Source: Rhizobium sp. Leaf262 (lineage in GTDB: Bacteria; Pseudomonadota; Alphaproteobacteria; Rhizobiales; Rhizobiaceae). From it: DNA of 64,000 nt. Every line of letters starts with the position of its first letter. The stretch's first letter is position 1. This document shows positions 47,459 through 57,378 of this stretch, in pieces. Under the pieces are notes generated by a model. That model did no database searches and had not been told where the DNA came from. It worked only from the letters and a program-made list of their open reading frames with translations. The translations under genes and the position numbers were made by a program. The stretch lies in the NCBI RefSeq assembly GCF_001422245.1, contig NZ_LMMM01000007.1:159869-223868 (forward strand), given 5' to 3'.

Positions 47459-50400
47459 GTGAGTGTTTTGGCTGATATTGGGGCACGCCTTAACGAAATC
47501 ATAAAACGAAGGATTGTTGCAGCGCTTCTGGCTCTTGCCATGGCGGGCATCATGTTCACCGCCTTCAATCTGGTCGATCATCGCAGCGCCGCCTCATTGC
47601 GCGAAGATCTCGAAACGCATGCGCAATACGCCCTCGATCTTTTGCACGATAGTCTTGTCATGCGGCTGAGCAGCGATGTCACGACGCTGACATCGCTGGG
47701 GCACTACGCGACCCTTTCTCCGGACACGTCGCCAAGCCTTGACAAGATTGCCGATTACCAGTTGCAGCAGTCCCATCACTTCATTGCCATCGGTTTCGCA
47801 AAGGATTTCCAGCTCCACAAACTCTACACGTCCCAAACCGCATCCGGCTTTCCCACGGAGCAGCTGGATACGATGCTGAACGAGCGGCTGGCAAAGCTGG
47901 CCGCCTTGCCCCAGGAACAGCGCCTGCCGGAAACCCAGATATTCGAAGCTGCGGAAGGTGGCACCATTCTTGTCATCGTCACCGTACCGCCCGCAGCCGT
48001 GGCCAGTGGCGAAAAGGACGATCTGGTGATGGCGGTCGTCGATCGACGCAAGCTTCTTCAGGGGATCGGCTACGACACGCTGTCGCCGTTAGACAGCACG
48101 TCCAACGATATCCGCTTTGAAATCCGCGATACCGTCACCAATGAAATCGTCAGCAGCGTGATCGAGCCGCTGCATGAAGACCCGCTCGTCAAGGCCGTGG
48201 ACTTGCCCGGTTCGCGATGGGAAATCCGCGCGACACCTGCGTCGGGCTGGAATGCAGTAAAGCCCTATTATCAATCGCTTCGCACGATGCTTGCTATTGC
48301 CGGCATATCGATGCTCCTGCCCATCATCGTGGCGGCATTGCTGCTGTCGGAGCGAAACCGGAACATCAAGACGCTGCGTTCGCGAGAGGCCAAGCTGCTG
48401 GAACTCTCGCAACGGTTCAAGCTCGCCATCGATTCCTCCAGTATCGGCATTTGGGAAATCGAAAACGATACCTCGCGCTGTTACCTGGACGAACGCGCAT
48501 CGAGCCTCCACGGCTTTCCGATGCTGGAACAGAACATGCTGCTGACCGACTGGTTGACGGCGCTGGTTGTCGAAGACCGCTCGAAGGCTGCGCGGTTCTT
48601 CTTCAATTGTTCCTCGAGACAGCAGACATCGTCCGAAGTTTACCGCATACCCGCAGCCGACGGCACGGTTCGTTATCTGCGTTCCGCTGGCTCGAGCTAT
48701 ACCAAACCGGATGGCAGCCACCAGACCACAGGCATATTGTGGGACGTGACGGCAGACATGATCATGGCGCAGCGGCTTCGCGAGGCCAAGGATACGAGCG
48801 ACATCAAGAATGCCGAGCTGGAGCTTGCGCTGCAGGAGCTGTCCAGCCGAGAACACGAGCTCGAAGAGACGTCCGGTCGCCTTAGACTGGCTCTCGAAGC
48901 ATATCATTGCGGCATCTGGGAATCGGCATTCGACTACTCCAACGCGATCTGGGACAATCGCATGTGCGAACTTTATGGCTTGCCGCCTCAGGACAACCGC
49001 CATGTGACGCGCGACGAATACCTCTCCTGCCTGCACCCGGAGGAACGGCCCATCGCCTTTGGAAACGGCCTGCGCCGCGATGACGATTCCGACCGCAACA
49101 CGACCCAGCGTGTGCTTTTGCCGGATGGCTCCGTGCGCTACATCAAGGCCGTTGGTCGCGTGCACAACAGGCGCGACGGTACAAAACGGATCGTGGGCAT
49201 CGCGTTCGACGTCACCGCGGATGTCCTGCTTTCGGAGCAGCTGAAAAACGCCAAGGACGAGGCGGAAGCCAAGAATGCCGAGCTGGAGCACGCCAAGACC
49301 CGTATCGAACACAACGCCCTGCATGATCCCCTCACCGGTCTTGCAAACCGCCGCAAGCTGGACCGGGAACTGGACGCGCTGTCAGTGCCGCTATCTGGCG
49401 AGCGCAAGCGTTTTGCCATTCTTCATCTGGATCTCGACCGTTTCAAGCAGATCAACGATACGCTGGGGCACGCCGCAGGCGACGCGGTGCTGATCCATGC
49501 GGCAAAGATTTTGACGCGAACAGTGCGGGCCGGCGACATCGTGGCGCGTATCGGCGGCGATGAATTCGTGATCCTCATGCCTTTGGCCGACAGGGACAAT
49601 ATCAAGTCGATCGCAACGAAGATCATTTCCGCCTTCAGTCATCCCTTCGACTTCGAGGGCTTTATCTGCCGGTGCGGTGTCTCCATCGGCATTGCATTCG
49701 ATGAGGCAGGAACGGGCGATGCCCGCCGCACGCTCATCAACGCCGACCTGGCGCTCTACCGGGCCAAGGCCACGGGGCGTAACCGTTACGAATTCTTCAC
49801 TCAGAACCTGCAAGCGGAAATCGTCAGCCATAAACGCACAGCCGACGAAATCCTTGCGGGGCTTGAGCGGGGAGAGTTCGAGGCGTGGTATCAGCCGCAA
49901 TTTTCCGCGACCACCCATGCCTTGACCGGCGTGGAAGCCTTGGTGCGCTGGCGTCATCCCGTCAGGGGCATTCTGACCCCCGACAAGTTCCTCAAAATTG
50001 CCGAGGAGCTCAACGTCGTTTCGACCATTGACCATGTGGTGCTTCAGCATGCTTTGCAGGACCAGGAAATATGGCGTCTCAAGGGCATCGACGTTCCGCG
50101 CGTCTCCGTCAACGTCTCCGTTCGCCGCCTGCACGACGACAACCTCATCGAAAGTCTCAAGCAACTGCCGATCAAGCCCGGTCAAATGACCTTCGAACTG
50201 GTGGAGTCAATTTTTCTCGACGAGAACGAAGATATCGCCGCCAACAATATCGAACGTATCAAGGCGCTGGGCATCGACATCGAAATCGACGACTTCGGAA
50301 CAGGCCATACGTCGATCATCAGCCTGTTGCGCCTCAAACCGAAGCGGCTGAAGATCGACCGGCAGCTGGTCATGCCAATTCTCACCTCGCCGCAGGAACG

Positions 50401-50602
50401 GTCCCTCGTGCGCTCGATTATCGATATTGCCAAGTCTCTCGGCGTCGAGACGATTGCAGAAGGTGTCGAAACGAAAGAACATGCTGCGCTGCTGCGGCAG
50501 CTGGGCTGCGATATCGTTCAGGGCTATGCGTTCGCCAAGCCGCTTTCGCCAGCGGACTTCTCCGAATTTGCCGGGGCTGAACAGTGGCGCAAGGTCTCTT
50601 GA
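47459..50602 (+). CDS. Membrane GGDEF-EAL protein with two PAS domains
   Basis: A 1047-aa c-di-GMP enzyme. TM1 (about 17-38), a large periplasmic sensor (to about 275), TM2 (about 276-297), a first PAS (about 317, SIGIWEIEND), a second PAS (about 472, CGIWESAFD), GGDEF (about 697, RIGGDEFVI) and EAL (about 825, VEALVRW). The EAL half keeps ESIFLDENED and DDFGTGHTSI, so phosphodiesterase activity is likely, and GGDEF is intact. The GTG at 47459 with GAAGGA upstream is preferred to a TTG at 47405. Confidence 0.93.
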   Translation: MSVLADIGARLNEIIKRRIVAALLALAMAGIMFTAFNLVDHRSAASLREDLETHAQYALDLLHDSLVMRLSSDVTTLTSLGHYATLSPDTSPSLDKIADYQLQQSHHFIAIGFAKDFQLHKLYTSQTASGFPTEQLDTMLNERLAKLAALPQEQRLPETQIFEAAEGGTILVIVTVPPAAVASGEKDDLVMAVVDRRKLLQGIGYDTLSPLDSTSNDIRFEIRDTVTNEIVSSVIEPLHEDPLVKAVDLPGSRWEIRATPASGWNAVKPYYQSLRTMLAIAGISMLLPIIVAALLLSERNRNIKTLRSREAKLLELSQRFKLAIDSSSIGIWEIENDTSRCYLDERASSLHGFPMLEQNMLLTDWLTALVVEDRSKAARFFFNCSSRQQTSSEVYRIPAADGTVRYLRSAGSSYTKPDGSHQTTGILWDVTADMIMAQRLREAKDTSDIKNAELELALQELSSREHELEETSGRLRLALEAYHCGIWESAFDYSNAIWDNRMCELYGLPPQDNRHVTRDEYLSCLHPEERPIAFGNGLRRDDDSDRNTTQRVLLPDGSVRYIKAVGRVHNRRDGTKRIVGIAFDVTADVLLSEQLKNAKDEAEAKNAELEHAKTRIEHNALHDPLTGLANRRKLDRELDALSVPLSGERKRFAILHLDLDRFKQINDTLGHAAGDAVLIHAAKILTRTVRAGDIVARIGGDEFVILMPLADRDNIKSIATKIISAFSHPFDFEGFICRCGVSIGIAFDEAGTGDARRTLINADLALYRAKATGRNRYEFFTQNLQAEIVSHKRTADEILAGLERGEFEAWYQPQFSATTHALTGVEALVRWRHPVRGILTPDKFLKIAEELNVVSTIDHVVLQHALQDQEIWRLKGIDVPRVSVNVSVRRLHDDNLIESLKQLPIKPGQMTFELVESIFLDENEDIAANNIERIKALGIDIEIDDFGTGHTSIISLLRLKPKRLKIDRQLVMPILTSPQERSLVRSIIDIAKSLGVETIAEGVETKEHAALLRQLGCDIVQGYAFAKPLSPADFSEFAGAEQWRKVS

Positions 50603-50692
50603 TGGAATAGGGGCGCCTTTACAGCTCTCAACTGGTCTTACGGCTGCGGGCGAAACATGTTCGCGCAAAGGCCTCGTGGCGCGAACCGAAGC

Positions 50693-50713
50693 GGCAAAAG
50701 AAAGGCTTTTGCC
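50693..50713. terminator. Hairpin between the GGDEF-EAL gene and aroC
   Basis: Eight-base perfect stem GGCAAAAG / CTTTTGCC with a 5-base loop, 90 bases after the upstream stop and about 80 bases before aroC, followed by CTTTTT a little further on. It may terminate the upstream transcript or fold in the aroC leader. Confidence 0.45.
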
Positions 50714-50794
50714 TTCCCGGCTTTTTACACTATGAAAAAGCCTGTTTCTGAAAACGCGTTTCGCCAGTGGAACGCCGCTGCTCGGTTTGATCAC

Positions 50795-51892
50795 ATGTCG
50801 CATAACACCTTCGGTTATCTCTTCCGCGTTTCCACCTGGGGCGAAAGCCACGGCCCGGCACTGGGCTGTGTGATTGACGGCTGCCCTCCGGGCATCCGCT
50901 TCACGCTTTCCGAGGTGCAGGCGTGGATGGACAAGCGCAAGCCCGGCCAGAACCGCTTCGTGACCCAGCGGCGCGAAGACGATATCGTCAAGGTTCTCTC
51001 CGGCGTGATGATGGATGAGGACGGCGAGACGATGATCACGACCGGCACGCCGGTGTCGATGATGATCGAAAACACCGACCAGCGCTCCAAGGATTATGGC
51101 GAGATCGCCAGAAGTTTCCGCCCCGGCCATGCGGACTTTACCTATGATCTTAAATACGGCATTCGCGATTATCGCGGCGGCGGTCGCTCGTCTGCGCGCG
51201 AAACCGCTGCGCGCGTGGCTGCCGGGGCGCTGGCCCGCAAGGTGGTGCCGAGCCTCGACGTGCGCGGCGCGCTGGTGCAGATCGGCAAGCACAAGATCAA
51301 CCGCGCCAACTGGGATTGGAATCAGGTCGATCAGAACCCCTTCTTCTGCCCGGATGCGGCGATGGTGCCGGTGTGGGAAGAATATCTCGATGGCATCCGC
51401 AAGGCTGGATCTTCCATCGGTGCCGTGGTGGAAGTCGTGGCTGAGGGTGTCCCCGCCGGTATCGGTGCGCCGATCTATGCCAAGCTCGATCAGGATATCG
51501 CCTCCAACCTCATGTCCATCAATGCCGTCAAGGGCGTGGAAATCGGCGAGGGTTTCGCCTCTGCCGAACTGACCGGCGAGGAAAATGCCGATGAAATGCG
51601 GATGGGCAATGACGGCAAGCCGCTTTTCCTGTCCAACCATGCGGGCGGCATTCTGGGCGGCATCGCCACCGGTCAGCCGGTCGTTGCGCGCTTTGCCATC
51701 AAGCCGACATCGTCCATTCTGACAGAGCGTCAATCCATCGATGCCGATGGCAACAATGTCGATGTGCGTACCAAGGGTCGCCACGATCCGTGTGTCGGCA
51801 TCCGTGCCGTACCGATTGGCGAAGCCATGGTGGCCTGCACGGTTGCCGACCATTATCTCAGAGACCGCGGCCAGACCGGGCGTTTGAAATAG
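50795..51892 (+). CDS. aroC: Chorismate synthase
   Basis: Converts EPSP to chorismate using reduced FMN (365 aa). Landmarks are the N-terminal [19 protein letters not shown] (in parts), [51 protein letters not shown] (in parts), [24 protein letters not shown] (in parts) and the C-terminal [18 protein letters not shown]. The ATG at 50795 gives the standard MSHNTFG start although the ribosome binding site is weak. The stop is 7 bases before ribB, so the two are probably co-transcribed. Confidence 0.97.
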   Translation: MSHNTFGYLFRVSTWGESHGPALGCVIDGCPPGIRFTLSEVQAWMDKRKPGQNRFVTQRREDDIVKVLSGVMMDEDGETMITTGTPVSMMIENTDQRSKDYGEIARSFRPGHADFTYDLKYGIRDYRGGGRSSARETAARVAAGALARKVVPSLDVRGALVQIGKHKINRANWDWNQVDQNPFFCPDAAMVPVWEEYLDGIRKAGSSIGAVVEVVAEGVPAGIGAPIYAKLDQDIASNLMSINAVKGVEIGEGFASAELTGEENADEMRMGNDGKPLFLSNHAGGILGGIATGQPVVARFAIKPTSSILTERQSIDADGNNVDVRTKGRHDPCVGIRAVPIGEAMVACTVADHYLRDRGQTGRLK

Positions 51893-51901
51893 GAACCTAG
51901 C

Positions 51902-53002
51902 ATGGCATATGATCAGAAGCGTGTCGTTGAAGCTATCCGTGCCTTCGAGGCTGGTGAAATCGTCGTGGTCATGGATGACGACGACCGCGAAAACGAAGGC
52001 GATCTCATCGTTGCCGCCGTGCACTGCACCCCGGAAAAGATGGCCTTCATCGTGCGCCACACCTCCGGCATCGTCTGCGCCCCCATGCCGCGTGAAGAGG
52101 CGAAACGCCTCAACCTCAATGCCATGGTTGCGGAAAACGACAGCGCGCATACGACAGCCTTTACCGTTTCGGTGGACTTCAAACACGGCACGACGACCGG
52201 CATTTCCGCCAGCGACCGCAACGTGACGGTTCGCAATCTGGCCAACCCCAATGCGGGTGCTGCCGATTTCACCCGCCCCGGCCATATTTTCCCTCTGATA
52301 TCCCGCGAAGGCGGCGTGCTCATGCGCTCCGGTCACACGGAAGCGGCGGTCGATCTGTGCAAACTCGCAGGCCTGCCACTCATCGGCGTCATCAGCGAGC
52401 TGGTGAACGACGACGGCACTGTGATGCGCGGCCCGCAGGTTTCCGCCTTTGCAGAGACCCATGGCATGAAACAGGTGTCTGTGGCCGATCTCATCGCCTA
52501 TCGCCAACGCAAGGAAACGCTTGTCGAAAAGGAATCGGAGTTCACGCTCGACACGCCTTTCGGCCCCGCCAAAGCACAGACCTATTCCCTGCCTTGGGAC
52601 CCGATGCAGCATATGGCCGTGATTTTCGGCGATATCCGCGACGGCGTCGATATTCCCGTGCGCCTGCACCCGGAAAACGTGGCCGACGATATCTTCGGCA
52701 AGAAACAGCCCGTGCAGCACTACATGGAGAAGATCGCAGCCGAAGGCCGTGGCGTCATCATCTACCTGCGCGAAGGCTCTGTTGGTGTCGGCCAGGTGGC
52801 CGGACGTCGCAAGTCCCGCGACCCCGATGAGGCCCACGCACAGGCCCGCTCGCGGGACGACGAATGGCTGGAAATCGGCCTTGGCGCACAAATCCTGAAA
52901 GAGCTTGGTATAAGCTCCATCAAGCTTCTCACCTCCCGCGAACGCCACTATGTCGGGCTAGAGGGTTTTGGCATTCAGATCAGCTCGACGGATATTGGGT
53001 GA
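51902..53002 (+). CDS. ribB: 3,4-dihydroxy-2-butanone-4-phosphate synthase with degenerate GTP cyclohydrolase II domain
   Basis: A 366-aa protein for the ribulose-5-phosphate branch of riboflavin synthesis. The N-terminal RibB domain (1-205) has the acidic DDDDRENEGDL, the HxTSGIVCAP segment, TGISASDR and RPGHIFPL. The C-terminal third has the GTP cyclohydrolase II fold, but the three zinc cysteines are replaced by N259, P270 and Q272, so that domain should be catalytically dead and another enzyme must supply GCH II activity. Such fusions are known in alphaproteobacteria. It follows aroC by 9 bases. Confidence 0.92.
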   Translation: MAYDQKRVVEAIRAFEAGEIVVVMDDDDRENEGDLIVAAVHCTPEKMAFIVRHTSGIVCAPMPREEAKRLNLNAMVAENDSAHTTAFTVSVDFKHGTTTGISASDRNVTVRNLANPNAGAADFTRPGHIFPLISREGGVLMRSGHTEAAVDLCKLAGLPLIGVISELVNDDGTVMRGPQVSAFAETHGMKQVSVADLIAYRQRKETLVEKESEFTLDTPFGPAKAQTYSLPWDPMQHMAVIFGDIRDGVDIPVRLHPENVADDIFGKKQPVQHYMEKIAAEGRGVIIYLREGSVGVGQVAGRRKSRDPDEAHAQARSRDDEWLEIGLGAQILKELGISSIKLLTSRERHYVGLEGFGIQISSTDIG

Positions 53003-53076
53003 CGAATGCTTCCGTCATTCTCTTTTTCGAAGGGGAGAGCGGTCTGAGCTGACGCGCAGGAAATACATCTACCTCA

Positions 53077-53187
53077 GTCATCCCGCACTTGATGCGGGAT
53101 TCAGCCGACGCGCGTCCGCGCGTCGAGAATAGCCTTTTCAGCCCAAAGACTTGAGCTGGCTAGACCCCGCATCAAGTGCTGGGTGAC
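53077..53187. repeat. Composite intergenic inverted repeat (copy B)
   Basis: A 30-base arm (53077-53106) is repeated inverted at 53158-53187 with five mismatches. The left arm folds as ATCCCGCA / TGCGGGAT around a CTTGA loop. The interior holds a strong hairpin GACGCGCG / CGCGCGTC (53107-53124). It lies between the ends of convergent ribB and the AlkX-like gene, and could serve as their terminator. Right border GGGTGACGGA is shared with copy C. Confidence 0.85.
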
Positions 53188-53228
53188 GGACGCGAAAACC
53201 TTTGCGGATCACCCGACCCACTGCCCTT

Positions 53229-54419
53229 TCACCCAAGCCACTCATCCAGATACCGCACACTCTCAACACCGGTAAACTTGGCAAGCCGGTTTAACTCCGC
53301 ATCCAGCTTCGCCAATCGGCCGGAAGACGGACGAACGCCCTTTTCGAGCCAGAGGCGCTTCACATCCAGCGTTCCAACTTTACGCTCCGCCTTCATGTCG
53401 ATGCGACCGATCAGCCTGTCCCCTTCCAGAAGCGGGAAGACGTAATAGCCATATTGCCGCTTCGGCTCCGGCACGAAGACTTCGATGCGGTAATAGAAAC
53501 CGAACAGCCGCTCCGTGCGGGCGCGGTTGCGCAGCAGGGGATCGAACGGGCTGAGCACGCGGATGCGGTTGGGTGGCTCGATCCCGGCTTCCGCCTCGCC
53601 TGTGAAGCCTTCGAAAGCGTAGGAGATTCGTTCTTTGGCACCATCGGAAGAAGCGAGCGAGACTTCGCAGAGTTCATCGCGGTGATCGCTCACCCACTGC
53701 TTGGATTCCTGCGGCGTGACGATATCGAAGAAGGCTGAGATTTCGCCTGAGGTGGCAAAGCCAAGCCTCGTTAACGCTTCTCGGCAGGCCCAGTCTACGA
53801 AGTCGTCATGATGCACATCCAGGTCGTGATGCTCAGCCGGGATCACCCGCTCCGCCAGATCATAGACTTTCTGGAAATTGACACGGCCTGCCACCGCCAG
53901 TTTGCCGGTGTGCCAGAGATATTCGAGCGCCGTTTTCGACGGATGCCAGTTCCACCAGCCGCCGGACTGATGCCCTTCCGCCTTCATATCGCGCGACATG
54001 ACGGGGCCGTTTTCGGCAATGCGCCGATATGTTTCCTCGAAGGCGGAATCGAAGCCCTCCCCGTGCCAGTTGCGCCAGCGCTCCTGAATGATCGGTTCAC
54101 GGCGACGGAAGCGGTGTTTCCAATAGGGGTAGAAGGTCGCGGGCAGAATGGAGGCGTCATGCGTCCAGTGTTCGAACAGCGCCCGGTCTTTCTCCAGCAG
54201 TTCCGTCAAGTGCTGGCGCTTGTAGGTCTGATTGCGGGAAAAGATGATCTGGTGATGCGCCCGCTCGACGGTGGCAATGCTGTCCACCTGCACGAAGCCG
54301 ATATCGGTGATCAGCTTCAACAGGTCGGCCTTGCTCATGGCGCGGCTAGGCGATGCGGAAAGCCCCTGTCGCGCCAGAAAGATACGTCGTGCTGCTTCGT
54401 TCGAAATCAGAATCGCCAT
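53229..54419 (-). CDS. AlkX/YcaQ-type DNA glycosylase (winged-helix family)
   Basis: A 396-aa protein of the HTH_42 family that includes YcaQ (AlkX), a glycosylase that unhooks interstrand crosslinks, and AlkZ. It has tandem winged helices and the catalytic Q-x-D motif QVDS at residues 44-47. Further landmarks are TNRNQTYKRQHL-type FSRNQTYKRQHL, HWTHDASILPATFYPYWKHR (in parts) and RVLSPFDPLLRNRARTERLFGF (in parts). It is divergent from bioM with 113 bases between. Confidence 0.88.
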   Translation of the reverse strand: MAILISNEAARRIFLARQGLSASPSRAMSKADLLKLITDIGFVQVDSIATVERAHHQIIFSRNQTYKRQHLTELLEKDRALFEHWTHDASILPATFYPYWKHRFRRREPIIQERWRNWHGEGFDSAFEETYRRIAENGPVMSRDMKAEGHQSGGWWNWHPSKTALEYLWHTGKLAVAGRVNFQKVYDLAERVIPAEHHDLDVHHDDFVDWACREALTRLGFATSGEISAFFDIVTPQESKQWVSDHRDELCEVSLASSDGAKERISYAFEGFTGEAEAGIEPPNRIRVLSPFDPLLRNRARTERLFGFYYRIEVFVPEPKRQYGYYVFPLLEGDRLIGRIDMKAERKVGTLDVKRLWLEKGVRPSSGRLAKLDAELNRLAKFTGVESVRYLDEWLG

Positions 54420-54496
54420 GGTAAAAGCCTATGGTTGCTCAGCCGAAAAATCAATGTTCTTTTTTTGTTCCTTGTTTCGCTCGGCACCTCCAACGT

Positions 54497-54506
54497 TTAT
54501 AGAAAC
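54497..54506. promoter_or_regulatory. Degenerate BioR-like box upstream of bioM
   Basis: TTATAGAAAC matches 8 of 10 positions of the BioR consensus TTATMKATAA and lies in the short palindrome CGTTTATAGAAACG, 27 bases before the bioM start. Given the biotin transporter downstream and bioR in the same window this is a plausible weak operator; binding is inferred. Confidence 0.4.
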
Positions 54507-54532
54507 GTCGACAGCATTTTGGGGACTGGCAG

Positions 54533-55213
54533 TTGAATATTCGTTTTCACGATGCGGGTGTGGCCTTTGAAGGCAGAGCGGCGGTCGAGCCCTTGACGCT
54601 GGCCCTAACCGAGCGGCGCATCGGCATCATCGGCCTCAACGGTTCAGGCAAGACGACGTTTGCGCGGATGATCAATGGTCTAACGAAACCGACCAGCGGC
54701 CATGTGAGCGTCAATGGGCTGGATACGGTCAAGGACGCGTCCGAGGTTTTGAAGGATGTCGGCTTCATCTTCCAGAACCCGCAAAACCAGATCATTCTGC
54801 CCATTATCAGAGACGACATCGCCTTCGGCCTGAAAAACAAGGGGCTGGATAGGGCTGCCATCGATGCTGCTGTCGATGCCACCTTGCAGCGCTTCGATAT
54901 CCAGCCTCTGGCCAAGCGTCGCGCGCATGAGCTTTCCGGCGGCGAATTGCAGCTTTCTGCCTTGGCGGCACTGACCATAACCAATCCAAAAATCCTCATC
55001 ATGGACGAGCCGACCAACCAGCTCGACCTCAAGAACCGTGCGCTGGTGGAGCGGACAATGGCGGGGCTGGAGCAGGACCTGATCGTCATCACCCACGATC
55101 TGCCGCTGCTGGAGAGTTTCGACCGCGTGCTTTTGTTCCATCAGAACAGGCTGCACGCCGATGCATCCCCCACCGAGGCGATCCGGCTTTACCGTGAACT
55201 GGCCCTGACATGA
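54533..55213 (+). CDS. bioM: Biotin ECF transporter ATPase BioM
   Basis: A 226-aa energy-coupling-factor ATPase (EcfA/CbiO type). Walker A is GLNGSGKTT (34-42), the Q-loop QNPQNQIILP is typical of EcfA proteins, the signature is LSGGELQLS, Walker B LIMDEPTNQLD and the H-loop ITHDLPLL. The start is a TTG (MNIRFHDAGVAFEG) with GGGGA upstream. It overlaps bioN by 4 bases (ATGA). A complete bioMNY operon makes an energised biotin uptake system. Confidence 0.94.
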   Translation: MNIRFHDAGVAFEGRAAVEPLTLALTERRIGIIGLNGSGKTTFARMINGLTKPTSGHVSVNGLDTVKDASEVLKDVGFIFQNPQNQIILPIIRDDIAFGLKNKGLDRAAIDAAVDATLQRFDIQPLAKRRAHELSGGELQLSALAALTITNPKILIMDEPTNQLDLKNRALVERTMAGLEQDLIVITHDLPLLESFDRVLLFHQNRLHADASPTEAIRLYRELALT

Positions 55214-55830
55214 GAAGCCTCCACGTCGAAGGAAGCGGTTGGCTTTACCAGCTATCGCCGCGCATCAAGCTGGCGGGCCTTGCGCTGTTCAGCATCGCCC
55301 TCTTTCTCACGCGTGCTCCCCTCCTCCTCTTCGCTGCCGTTATGATATCGGGATTGGTGCTGTGGCAGGCACGTCTGGGGTTTCGGGAAACCGCGGCGCG
55401 ACTGCGACCCGTTCTGCTCACCATCGCCATCATCGCCGTTTTCAGCTTCCTGCTGATTTCAGTGCTGGACGCGACGATTGCTCTCTTGCGGCTGACGGCG
55501 CTGACGCTGCTGGCAACGGCGATTACGGCCAGCGTCAGCATTTCTCAGTTCATGGATGAAATCACCTTTGCACTGCGTCCGCTAGAAAAAGTGGGCCTTG
55601 CCAAGGCTGTCGATGTTGGTCTGGCGGTCGGACTTGTCGTGCGTTTCGTGCCTGAGGTCATAAATCGCTATGAGACGCTGCGCGATGCTCACCGTGCGCG
55701 TGGAATGAAGGTGAGGCTGCACACGATCCTTGTTCCGCTCATCATTATGACGTTGAAGGATGCCGATGCTATCGCGGATGCCATTGACGCGCGCGGTTTC
55801 AGGGGCCAAACCTCGTCTCCTGATATTTAA
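55210..55830 (+). CDS. bioN: Biotin ECF transporter T-component BioN
   Basis: A 206-aa membrane EcfT protein with about five TM helices. The two Ala-Arg-Gly coupling motifs that bind the ATPase are in RDAHRARGM and ADAIDARGF, separated by about 30 residues. It couples BioM to the S-component BioY. It overlaps bioM by 4 bases and precedes bioY by 19. Confidence 0.93.
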   Translation: MRSLHVEGSGWLYQLSPRIKLAGLALFSIALFLTRAPLLLFAAVMISGLVLWQARLGFRETAARLRPVLLTIAIIAVFSFLLISVLDATIALLRLTALTLLATAITASVSISQFMDEITFALRPLEKVGLAKAVDVGLAVGLVVRFVPEVINRYETLRDAHRARGMKVRLHTILVPLIIMTLKDADAIADAIDARGFRGQTSSPDI

Positions 55831-55849
55831 AGATGGGAGCCTCTTGAGA

Positions 55850-56413
55850 ATGAAAACCCGTGACCTCGTTCTGATCTCGCTGTTTTCAGCCATCATCATC
55901 GCGCTCGGCCTGTTGCCGCCGCTTCCGCTTGGCTTCATTCCCGTGCCCATCACCGCACAGTCGCTGGGCGTCATGCTGGCCGGCGTGGTGCTGGGGGCAA
56001 AGCGTGGCACGCTGGCGGTCCTGCTCACCATTCTCATCGCCGCCATTGGCCTGCCGGTTCTGTCTGGCGGTCGCGGTGGGCTCTCGATTTTCTATACGCC
56101 GACCACCGGTTATCTGATTGGCTGGATCGCTGCGGCCTTTACCACCGGCTATCTGTCTGAGCGTCTGGTTAATCGCGATCAATCACCCCTCACACAGGGC
56201 TTCGGCTTCTTTCTGGCGAGCGTCGCCGGTGGCGTCATCGTGCTCTATGCTTTCGGCATCACCTATCTCGGCTTTGCGACCGGCATCGGCTTTTCCAAGG
56301 CATTCGTCGGCTCCATGGCCTTCATTCCCGGCGATGTGCTCAAGGCCGTTCTCGCAGCCCTCGCTGGCCGCGCCGTGATGGCGGGATATCCCCTGCTGCC
56401 GCAGCGCGCATAA
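55850..56413 (+). CDS. bioY: Biotin transporter S-component BioY (bioMNY copy)
   Basis: A 187-aa membrane protein, the second BioY in the window. Landmarks are the N-terminal helix, FIPVPITAQSLGVMLAGVVLG, IGLPVLSGGRGGLSIFYTPTTGYLIGW (in parts) and SMAFIPGDVLKAVLAALAG. It differs substantially from the solitary BioY at 12764, so it is not a recent duplicate. The ATG at 55850 starts MKTRDLVLIS; a longer frame overlaps bioN without support. It closes the bioMNY operon. Confidence 0.94.
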   Translation: MKTRDLVLISLFSAIIIALGLLPPLPLGFIPVPITAQSLGVMLAGVVLGAKRGTLAVLLTILIAAIGLPVLSGGRGGLSIFYTPTTGYLIGWIAAAFTTGYLSERLVNRDQSPLTQGFGFFLASVAGGVIVLYAFGITYLGFATGIGFSKAFVGSMAFIPGDVLKAVLAALAGRAVMAGYPLLPQRA

Positions 56414-56440
56414 CGCTGCCCATTTTCAGGAGTCACCGCC

Positions 56441-57376
56441 ATGGCCACACGGCTTTACGAGCATCCGATATTCCTGGAACACATTACACCTGCGGGCCAT
56501 CCAGAGCGACCCGACCGGCTGCGGTCGCTCAACATTGCGCTTGAGCATCCGAATTTCGAGCGGTTGGAGCGGAAAGAAGCACCGCAGGCGAATGAAGATG
56601 CCGTGTTGCTGGCCCACCCCGAGAGCCATCTAATCTCGGTCATGCGGCAAATCCCGGAAGAGGACGGCGAAATCAACCGCATCGAGGCCGATACCTATGC
56701 CTCGCCGAAAAGCCTGCAGGCGGCGCTGACCGGCATTGGCGCGGCTATGGCGGCGGTGGACGATGTGTTCAGCCGTGCTGCCGACAATGTTTTCGTGGCC
56801 AGCCGCCCGCCGGGCCACCATGCCGAGACAGAAAAGGCCATGGGCTTTTGCCTGTTCAACAATGCCGCCATCGCCGCCCGCCATGCGCAGAAGGTCCATG
56901 GCGCGGAACGCGTCGCCATCGTCGATTGGGACGTGCACCACGGCAATGGCACGCAGGACATTTTCTGGAACGACACATCGGTTCTGTTCTGCTCCACCCA
57001 CCAGATGCCGCTTTACCCGTGGAGTGGCGACAAGCGCGAGACGGGCATCAAGAACAATGTCGTCAACGCGCCACTTTCACCCAATACCGGCAGCGACCAT
57101 TTTCGCGAGGCGTTCAAATCCCGCGTGCTGCCGGCGCTTGCCGATTTCTCGCCCGATCTCATCATCATCTCGGCGGGTTTCGATGCGCATCACCGTGATC
57201 CCCTGGCGCAGATCAATCTGGTGGGGGATGATTTCGACTGGGCGACGGGGCGAATTCTGGAGATGGCCGACAAATTTGCCGCCAACCGGGTCGTCAGCCT
57301 GCTTGAAGGCGGTTATGATCTGGAAGGGCTGGCGGAATCGGCAGCCATGCATATTTTGAGAATGATGAAGGGTTGA
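56441..57376 (+). CDS. HDAC-like deacetylase (acetylpolyamine amidohydrolase family)
   Basis: A 311-aa zinc deacetylase of the class II histone-deacetylase superfamily. The charge-relay pair is H126-H127 in RPPGHHAE. Zinc ligands are D164 and H166 in [10 protein letters not shown] and a later Asp in [11 protein letters not shown]. The final active-site segment is [11 protein letters not shown]. In bacteria such enzymes act on acetylated polyamines or proteins; the substrate is not shown. It is followed closely by xseB, whose start region overlaps its stop. Confidence 0.93.
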   Translation: MATRLYEHPIFLEHITPAGHPERPDRLRSLNIALEHPNFERLERKEAPQANEDAVLLAHPESHLISVMRQIPEEDGEINRIEADTYASPKSLQAALTGIGAAMAAVDDVFSRAADNVFVASRPPGHHAETEKAMGFCLFNNAAIAARHAQKVHGAERVAIVDWDVHHGNGTQDIFWNDTSVLFCSTHQMPLYPWSGDKRETGIKNNVVNAPLSPNTGSDHFREAFKSRVLPALADFSPDLIIISAGFDAHHRDPLAQINLVGDDFDWATGRILEMADKFAANRVVSLLEGGYDLEGLAESAAMHILRMMKG

Positions 57377-57378
57377 AC

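Noticed and set aside
50207-52948. Very long open frame (over 900 codons) on the minus strand opposite aroC and ribB
   Set aside because: It lies antisense to two clearly recognised genes and the end of a third; its translation shows no domain. Long antisense frames are expected from codon bias in high-GC genomes.
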